Positions 59,601 to 64,000 of a DNA stretch of 64,000 bases are shown piece after piece. Below the pieces are notes generated by a model. The model was not told where the DNA came from, did not search any database, and saw only the letters and a program-made list of their open reading frames with translations. The translations under genes were made by a program, and so were the position numbers. The DNA is taken from assembly GCF_002875705.1 (NCBI RefSeq), contig NZ_MCZZ01000080.1, positions 27,001 through 91,000 on the forward strand. The letters are read 5' to 3'. The DNA comes from Vibrio sp. 10N.261.45.E2. GTDB lineage: Bacteria; Pseudomonadota; Gammaproteobacteria; Enterobacterales; Vibrionaceae. Each line of letters begins with the position of its first letter. Position 1 is the first letter of the stretch.

Positions 59601-60015
59601 TTCTTGGGGTTTTATAATTTGGGTGATCTTCTCCCTTTTCTAATAAATACCCCGCGCGATGGCATTGGAACATAATGACTAACTTACTCTCTTCATTGAG
59701 CTCTAATTGGCCATTGAGGTAATCATTGTTCGCTTTGTTCCCCCACATTGTTTTGAAGTGAGTCGCTTCTTTTGAGGGGGCGTTTTTATCACTTTCTAGT
59801 GGGCACTCAGGTAAGTCAAATAGTTCAGAGTCTAGCCAATAACTCAGGGTGTTAATACAACGCTGCTTTTCATAAGCTGTTCCGTTAACCGCAGTATCTT
59901 TGGATAAATTATTGGAGTGACCAGCGATTGGATTTCTACTGAAACCTTTCTGAGTTTGAGTTTGAGATTGTTGCTGGAAGAGAGCCGACAATATACGTTT
60001 TAGAGTGCCCTTCAT
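56641..60015 (-). CDS. UPF1-like superfamily 1 helicase, candidate single-gene defence protein
   Basis: 1124 residues. Walker A is GPPGTGKTT (385-393); motif II is in IAMFDESGQAVNYHVAG with DES in place of DEA; motif III follows (IFVGDPIQLEPV); motif V is GTVHTFQGKEAS; motif VI is VAVTRAK (from 1053). This order is that of UPF1/DNA2-like SF1B helicases. Between motif Ia and II is an insert of about 350 residues with long helices. The 380-residue N-terminal part is unknown. No nuclease motif (PLD, HNH or PD-D/ExK) could be picked out at the ends. AAGG lies before the ATG. Sole gene between two pheT 3' copies; anti-phage function is inferred from location. Confidence 0.85.
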   Translation of the reverse strand: MKGTLKRILSALFQQQSQTQTQKGFSRNPIAGHSNNLSKDTAVNGTAYEKQRCINTLSYWLDSELFDLPECPLESDKNAPSKEATHFKTMWGNKANNDYLNGQLELNEESKLVIMFQCHRAGYLLEKGEDHPNYKTPRTYLVAQAFSPSWDAERNTIVWARSDEDADQTVNLATIRTLYRKCPSSIPDNMSLSEWVEARFTTIENRFVHHFDPEDGEPSLNTDELFNAIVAINRELAIEFWPDHKSKQFMLDRAIPIESTLEEADRPAYSKNKNMLTFRWRFCFYKKENDNQQLGPFFVEDLERAIKECSSGELSKPLQRYLLGANSQILIGSALDSTKTIFPLTMRIPKGRWPENPIYGLSLLQSIAVNVASKKDENPVVAVNGPPGTGKTTLLKDVIAERIVERTQKLLELKQESDWILEEDAIEAVMAASIIVASSNNKAVENISKELPSLSKIDKRYQDETRHFRSVAQPGDWGLFCAVLGKSNNRKVFKKTLKQLEQHLKGLNDHLQFFYFYNSLKKQTAQSCEEVVVKFVSQWKENSQLTEIIDEIEGSRIRKEHRDFFRNFCDSLQLIDDEKASVEKFAYGWTQLGDEHWDQALSALDALRRQWFARKLAEQALEDKFLRAKDTFNAALKEYKEIHDDIKGGKHNKWGLDATKHLLFTNSYQAKEGEDRNQAEARLQQSSPLGSEPINDSRSKLFTAALTLNEALIERAAKEFNSNTFKDLASLIDGKLETKELKPHHKKLWAVLFLFFPAVSTSLASVENQFRLMQQPEGFGIAMFDESGQAVNYHVAGLLQRCRQAIFVGDPIQLEPVVTTPEKIDLAIARDFLDVSDNDGKREWGDDYLIAESSAQSIADKACNYYAQIGDRPVGIPLLVHRRCTEPMFSIANNIAYDDKMVLASPPFKWNALQSGWVHISEQADNINGSGYFNYTEAKAAIELVRHLCEKQPSMVEGGVYIITPFSKMRSTIAKQWDDALKDSNNHEWMKKAFGSAKQDTDLKEFSKENIGTVHTFQGKEASTVLLCTAASSVRQNTGGIQWVNSKPNLINVAVTRAKHHLFIIGNMEDWESGVITGALQRDNMRCYANLDELKQSPANSFEEHVPSPRPDIGSSLKYNLMGA

Positions 60016-60200
60016 TGTTTACCTTGCTAATTTTTCTACGTATTCAATGTTATACCTCAAATGCATCGTGTTTAATACTTTCTTGTGTTTATCAACATGA
60101 TAGTTTAATGATTTAGTGTTCAGGGTTGCTTTCGGTATTTCCTCCAAAGTAAGTAGAGAGACATGATTCAACGGTTATATGCGGTATTTCGACATATCCC

Positions 60201-60398
60201 GGTAGTGAGATCCTAACAGGCGCTAAACTGTTCGACGTATACGTTGGTCAAGGCGTTGAAGAAGGTAAGAAGAGCCTGGCAATCGCACTTAGCCTGCAGT
60301 CTGTAGATCGCACACTTGAAGATGCAGACATCGCTGGTTCAGTAGATGCTATCGTAGCTTCAATCTCAGAGAAATTTGGCGCAGCACTTCGCGACTAA
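60201..60398 (+). pseudogene. displaced 3' fragment of pheT
   Basis: Encodes the last 62 residues of PheT (from [18 protein letters not shown] to the stop) with one conservative change, plus a weaker in-frame match of a few codons upstream (GSEI for GGEF). No start codon or ribosome site, so not expected to be made. It is the left-over gene end after insertion, and the equal length with no indels to the resident copy argues for recent transfer between related strains. Confidence 0.92.
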
Positions 60399-60446
60399 TC
60401 TCTTCTGATAGAAAATCAAAGGCCTCGCAATTGCGAGGCCTTTTTT
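60211..60446 (+). repeat. direct repeat copy 2: pheT 3' end plus terminator
   Basis: See copy 1 at 56266. The first 67 bases (60211-60277) are identical in both, the best candidate region for the crossover point. Recombination between the copies would remove the helicase gene and leave an intact pheT. Confidence 0.95.
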
Positions 60447-60447
60447 G
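60417..60447. terminator. terminator of the displaced pheT tail, also facing the retron operon
   Basis: Perfect 20-base palindrome GGCCTCGCAATTGCGAGGCC with flanking AAA and TTTTTT. It ends 50 bases before the ptuB stop, so it may also terminate the retron operon coming from the other side. Confidence 0.88.
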
Positions 60448-60496
60448 TTGGCGATTGAGATGAGGTGTTAGCTTGCAATACGGAGCTTAAGTTTAT

Positions 60497-61282
60497 TTAA
60501 CCGTCGTAATCCACGCTTTCTAAATAGTTTTCTCCATCGGGCCCGAGATACCATCGAATAGTAGAAAAAAATGCTTGGTAGTTACCATCTTTATCTTTAG
60601 ATAAATGTGATTCAGCCAATATTTTCATCGCCTCTTCGAACTCAATCTGACCTACCTCTGTTAATTCCATTAATTGAGCTCTTAGTTTTTCAATAGTACT
60701 TTGTCTAAACTTTACTGGACGTGATGAATCAAGTTTCAATAAAATAATTGAATGTTCAGCTTTAGTTTTTATCGTATTTGGGCAGTCTGCCTTTACAGAT
60801 ATGTTTCCATCTTCATTAAACTCAAAGATTGGAGGAAATGCTGGAATGTCTATTAGAGGATCCAGCAATTGACTAGTCCAGTCGTTGTTCGCTTTATCAA
60901 CATCACAACTAAATTCTGGATTTGTGTATCGTATATCGCTATCCACTACAGACTTAGTATTGCCACCTGTGCAGCATCCAAACATATTCGGCCAATGTAG
61001 CGCATAATTTATACTATCGTTGCGTTTATCTTCTGGTTTAGGGTTCTCGGGATAGAAATGCTCAACGCGAAAGTCGTTAATAGCGTTGCCCCCACCATCC
61101 TTCAAATCAATTTCGCAGTATACACATAGCCCTTTTTGTTCGCTGAGGAGAGCTTGACGAACATCAATATTAGGCTGTTTCCCAGCATTTCGTTTGAATC
61201 CTTTTTTCCAGTCGTCTATTGGGTTAAGTTCTCTGTATTCATTTAAAGCATCAGGTTCGTTAGATTTTGTGATCTTTTTCAT
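60497..61282 (-). CDS. ptuB: PtuB-like HNH endonuclease of a retron defence system
   Basis: 261 residues of the TIGR02646-like HNH group. Metal-site cysteines are Cys53/Cys56 (CVYC) and Cys103/Cys104 (FGCC); the HNH core has VEHFYP with His75 and LHWPNMFGCC with Asn99; TGGNTK follows. In Septu, PtuB is the nuclease partner of PtuA, and the same pair serves as effector in retron Ec78, where it cleaves host tRNA after phage interference with the retron. Last gene of the operon, starting five bases after the ptuA stop, with AGGGG as ribosome site inside the end of ptuA. Confidence 0.9.
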   Translation of the reverse strand: MKKITKSNEPDALNEYRELNPIDDWKKGFKRNAGKQPNIDVRQALLSEQKGLCVYCEIDLKDGGGNAINDFRVEHFYPENPKPEDKRNDSINYALHWPNMFGCCTGGNTKSVVDSDIRYTNPEFSCDVDKANNDWTSQLLDPLIDIPAFPPIFEFNEDGNISVKADCPNTIKTKAEHSIILLKLDSSRPVKFRQSTIEKLRAQLMELTEVGQIEFEEAMKILAESHLSKDKDGNYQAFFSTIRWYLGPDGENYLESVDYDG

Positions 61283-61287
61283 ACTAG

Positions 61288-62913
61288 CTAACCCCTGCGG
61301 CGTTCTCGTAATCGAATGTCCATTTTGAGTTGTCTCATTATCGGATCATGCTCTCCGGCCCAACTAACGAGTTCACTCTCTAACTCTAAAGCCTCATCTG
61401 TATCCCAGCGGTCTTCTTTTATGAGCTCTTTATATCGGTTAAGCTTCTGAACCTCATCCACTTTGTCTGGTCTAGAATCCGTTAAAAATATATCTTCTAA
61501 GATCATCTTTGATTCGGAGCCCAAAGAAAACCTAGGTTCTTGAACACTTAAGATTCCATTTTCGTTATTATCAAGAGCCTTGATACAGTAATTAGGTATC
61601 GTTGAAAGCACTTGAGGGCTGTGAGTCGTCAGAATAAACTGAATGTTTGGAAAGACTTCTGATAGCTTTATTACAATATCCTGCTGCCATTTGGGATGTA
61701 GGTGAAGGTCAATTTCATCGATGGTTACAACTCCGGCCCCGTGTAGAGAGTGATTACCTTTACCTGGGTTTAAAAGAACTAATCGTCGGCTAATATCACT
61801 AACTATAGAAAATAGTGCTTTCTCTCCTTGAGATAACTCATCGGAGGAAATGGTTGTACCGGACTTATCCATCAATACAGAAATGGTTTCATCGTCAATC
61901 TCAACTCTAATGTTTGAGATGTCCATGAATTTATAAATAGCTTCTTTTACAACTTTTACTACAACTGAGTCAGTATCATTTCGCAAAACCTCTAAGTTCT
62001 GGATCTCGGTTCTCAACTCACTCATATCACGTTGCATATCTATACCAAATTGTTGATGTAGTTTGATTTCATCTGGCAAAGACTTGTAAATTCGGTCAAT
62101 TGTTTCAAATTCAGAAATCTTTTTTAGGTAATCCTTTTCTATTTGACTGTCGTGACTAGATAAAGCATCTAGCTGAACTAACCATTCCACTAGTTGCTTA
62201 TATTTCTTATGCTCATCAAAACAGTGTTTATATGCGTCTAGTTTTGGTGATAAAGATATTTCTTCTTTTGAATTACTTTCTAGCTTTATTTCGAGTGATC
62301 TACTAACTGAATAGTGTGCAAACAAGGGGAGGCTATACGATTCATTTTCGTCATGATAGAACCTATACATTTCTGAAAGGATTTTTAATTCAGCAAGCTC
62401 ACTACTTAGGCGGCTTGATTTTTTACTTTTAAATAGCATGAGCTCGAATTCAGTTTTATCATTGACAGTGAATACTGTCTTTATAAAACAATCGTTTGAT
62501 TTGGGATTATTATTTATCTCATGATTATCAATTTTCTTACCGATGCCTTTCGTTCTAATGCCGTTGGTCAACCATGATGCAGACTTAACAATAGCGTCCA
62601 GTAATGTAGTTTTACCACAACCATTAATTCCAACGAATACATTTATATTTGGATGTAGACGCAGACTCCCTTTTACCTCTTTAATACCCTTGAAATTAAT
62701 AACTTCTAACTCGCTTATGTATGGCCTAGCTGTAGATAGTTTTTCTCTAACATTCGAATAGTATTCATTAGATAGTGCTTTGTTTTGGTCTAGAGAATAT
62801 TTTCCTAAAGCATGCCACTCCGCGACTTCAAATAGACAACCAAGGTCACCAGATTCAGCACTTTTTATTTTTTCTTCTACCGTCCTAGTCTTTTTAGTAT
62901 CATTATTTTTCAT
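61288..62913 (-). CDS. ptuA: PtuA-like ABC-type ATPase of a retron defence system
   Basis: 541 residues from ATG 62913; the frame extends 11 codons further but that part overlaps the RT gene more. The N-terminal 20-60 region (ESGDLGCLFEVAEWHALGKY) reads like a Sel1 repeat. Walker A GINGCGKTT is at 95-103, a long coiled-coil insert follows, then the ABC signature LSQGEKALFSI (360-), Walker B VVTIDEIDLHLHP (395-) and the THSPQVL switch (430-). This is the Smc/OLD-like layout of PtuA. It overlaps the RT stop by 11 bases, so expression is coupled to RT. In Ec78-type retrons PtuA-PtuB is held inactive by RT-msDNA. Confidence 0.9.
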   Translation of the reverse strand: MKNNDTKKTRTVEEKIKSAESGDLGCLFEVAEWHALGKYSLDQNKALSNEYYSNVREKLSTARPYISELEVINFKGIKEVKGSLRLHPNINVFVGINGCGKTTLLDAIVKSASWLTNGIRTKGIGKKIDNHEINNNPKSNDCFIKTVFTVNDKTEFELMLFKSKKSSRLSSELAELKILSEMYRFYHDENESYSLPLFAHYSVSRSLEIKLESNSKEEISLSPKLDAYKHCFDEHKKYKQLVEWLVQLDALSSHDSQIEKDYLKKISEFETIDRIYKSLPDEIKLHQQFGIDMQRDMSELRTEIQNLEVLRNDTDSVVVKVVKEAIYKFMDISNIRVEIDDETISVLMDKSGTTISSDELSQGEKALFSIVSDISRRLVLLNPGKGNHSLHGAGVVTIDEIDLHLHPKWQQDIVIKLSEVFPNIQFILTTHSPQVLSTIPNYCIKALDNNENGILSVQEPRFSLGSESKMILEDIFLTDSRPDKVDEVQKLNRYKELIKEDRWDTDEALELESELVSWAGEHDPIMRQLKMDIRLRERRRG

Positions 62914-63919
62914 TATTTTTCCATGCCCCACGAGTGATAGAATCAATAGTGTTTTGTGAGTATTTTTTACATAGCCTTATCATAAAAGAAGGTTCTACAT
63001 GCTTCGCGAATCCAAGTAATCCCTGGAGAGTTTCTATGTTCTCAACATCAAGAGAACCCAATTTATATTTATGTACGAGTGATGATATATATCTTTTCTT
63101 TTTTCTTCCTATTGATAAATTGTTATCGTTAGTAATCGTTACACCAGTGATATGTCTATTATGAGCTTTTGAAGAAAAGGAGGTTTTAGACTCGTTAACT
63201 GATAGCTTGTTATCGTATTGTTTTTCTAATAAATAGTTTACTAAAGACGGAATATTGAATAATAAATTCTTTGTGTTTGTAGAAAAAAATAGATCGTCTG
63301 CGTATCTAGTGTATTTAATATTTGATGAGTGACATATAGTAGATATTGCTTCATCAAAATTATACATAATGAAATTTGAAATTAGTGGAGATGAAGGTGC
63401 ACCAACACTAAGCTTTAGCTTGTTATTGAGCTCTTTGGCCGGGCTCCAGAATATAGTATTGTGAAGTAGTTTTTTATTTCTAATGAAGATGCTATGACTC
63501 TTTAGCTGATCTTCGAATAATTCAGTATCAATACTATTGAAAAAGTCTGATAAGTCCATTTTAAGAAAATATGGGTTTTTCGAGTGTGCAAATGCATTGT
63601 CTTTGATGCTTACGCCATCTCGGTAGGCAAAAGCAGCTTCATGCACAGGTAACTGTTTTTGTAATAATTCGACAAGTGCACGCTGAGTTGCTTTTAGCGG
63701 TTTTGATGGGTGAGCTATAAGTCTTTTACCACCATTACGCTTGGGGATCGTATAGACTTTATACATTTTCGGACCACGGGCTTTAACGTCATTCAGTGTT
63801 TGAGTTGCGATAATTTCAATATCTTTTGCCGTGAATTTATCTGTGTACTCAGATAGTACAGAATTAGCGTAAGCAGTTACTGGGGTTGAATGTATTAGTT
63901 GTTCTATTAACTTCGCCAT
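62903..63919 (-). CDS. ret: retron reverse transcriptase
   Basis: 338 residues. Catalytic RT motifs: MDLSDFF (Asp122), GAPSSPLISN (173-182) and YADD (206-209). Retron-specific signatures are NAFAH (NAxxH, 108-112) and HITGV (VTG-like, 257-259). A basic stretch GRKKKRYIS follows in the thumb, the part that recognises the msr stem. The protein makes a branched msDNA from an adjacent msr-msd RNA. Operon order RT-PtuA-PtuB matches the Ec78 (Eco7) group; Vibrio retrons Vc95 and Vp96 are, as I recall, also followed by ATPase and small nuclease genes. Strongly A+T-rich codon use. Confidence 0.93.
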   Translation of the reverse strand: MAKLIEQLIHSTPVTAYANSVLSEYTDKFTAKDIEIIATQTLNDVKARGPKMYKVYTIPKRNGGKRLIAHPSKPLKATQRALVELLQKQLPVHEAAFAYRDGVSIKDNAFAHSKNPYFLKMDLSDFFNSIDTELFEDQLKSHSIFIRNKKLLHNTIFWSPAKELNNKLKLSVGAPSSPLISNFIMYNFDEAISTICHSSNIKYTRYADDLFFSTNTKNLLFNIPSLVNYLLEKQYDNKLSVNESKTSFSSKAHNRHITGVTITNDNNLSIGRKKKRYISSLVHKYKLGSLDVENIETLQGLLGFAKHVEPSFMIRLCKKYSQNTIDSITRGAWKNNEK

Positions 63920-64000
63920 ACTTTACTCTTAAGTTTACGCCCTTCATAAGAAGGGCGTAGATTACTCTTTACTAAAGGAAGCGAAAGCACATAAAGCATC
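63920..64000 (-). ncRNA. likely 3' part of the retron msr-msd RNA gene and RT leader (cut by window edge)
   Basis: The retron RNA normally lies directly upstream of RT on the same strand. Here only about 80 bases are visible. They contain a perfect 10-base-pair hairpin (63936-63959: TACGCCCTTC/GAAGGGCGTA, loop of four) ending 16 bases before the RT start, and a purine-rich stretch beyond it. The a1/a2 arms and the branching G cannot be identified because the 5' part is outside. Confidence 0.5.

Larger units (their letters stand above)
56510..64000. mobile_element. defence-type genomic island inserted at the 3' end of pheT (right end outside window)
   Basis: Starts after the pheT terminator, where other gammaproteobacteria commonly have ihfA. 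Contents: an SF1 helicase gene, a displaced pheT tail, and a retron operon. All genes run against pheT, and the retron part is clearly more A+T-rich than the core genome. No integrase or transposase is visible in this part. Boundaries: left end marked by the repeat; right end unknown. Confidence 0.65.

Noticed and set aside
60016..60200. Search for a small toxin, integrase remnant or excisionase between the helicase start and the pheT tail
   Set aside because: Only A+T-rich promoter-like DNA; no frame with a ribosome site on either strand.

Overview
The window looks like the large chromosome of a marine Vibrio, close to the Splendidus clade. This is inferred from recognised proteins and gene order; no database search was possible. 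Vibrio-type indicators are the YcjX-YcjF-TyrR block, an H-NOX gene paired with an HqsK-like hybrid kinase, DUF2947, an OmpV-type outer-membrane protein and a ToxR/ToxS-like pair. Most of the window is ordinary core genome with short operons and clear intrinsic terminators.

Layout. 1-4.7 kb: end of a MocR-type regulator, a small membrane protein, asnS, a SulP anion transporter. 4.7-6.3 kb: a chemoreceptor with a c-type haem motif in its periplasmic part. 7.1-11.2 kb: amino-acid handling (TyrP-like carrier, sdaC-sdaA serine uptake and deamination). 11.5-16.2 kb: nudL and pabB, separated by an H-NOX/hybrid-kinase pair for nitric-oxide sensing. 16.4-24.3 kb: class I fumarase, ycjX-ycjF-tyrR with a near-perfect TyrR box in front of tyrR, an acetyltransferase and small proteins. 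24.4-30.1 kb: a compact operon of DUF2760 plus two divergent Hsp70-family ATPases, of unknown role. 30.4-36.0 kb: a diguanylate cyclase, a DEDDh exonuclease, two exported small proteins, a ToxRS-like membrane regulator pair and a TerB-like protein. 36.2-46.6 kb: a PhoD-like phosphatase, an OmpV-like double barrel, hrpA, a small porin-like protein and a dnaT-like pair of overlapping genes. 47.1-52.6 kb: a TetR regulator and the RND/LolA-like/outer-membrane-protein operon it probably controls through three copies of one palindrome. 53.0-56.5 kb: pheS-pheT.

The accessory part starts exactly at the end of pheT. The last 188 bases of pheT, plus its terminator, occur again at 60211-60446, with five differences that all fall at third codon positions. 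Between the two copies lies a single large UPF1-like SF1 helicase gene. Beyond the second copy, on the minus strand, is a retron of the Ec78 (Eco7) kind: a reverse transcriptase with NAxxH, YADD and an ITG (VTG-like) motif, a PtuA-type ATPase and a PtuB-type HNH nuclease. Its msr-msd RNA gene is expected to run off the right edge. I read this as a defence island built up by insertion at the 3' end of pheT, where incoming DNA restores the gene and leaves the old tail behind. No integrase, and no ihfA (the usual neighbour of pheT), is seen inside the window, so the island should continue to the right.

No rRNA, tRNA, CRISPR array or insertion sequence was recognised.
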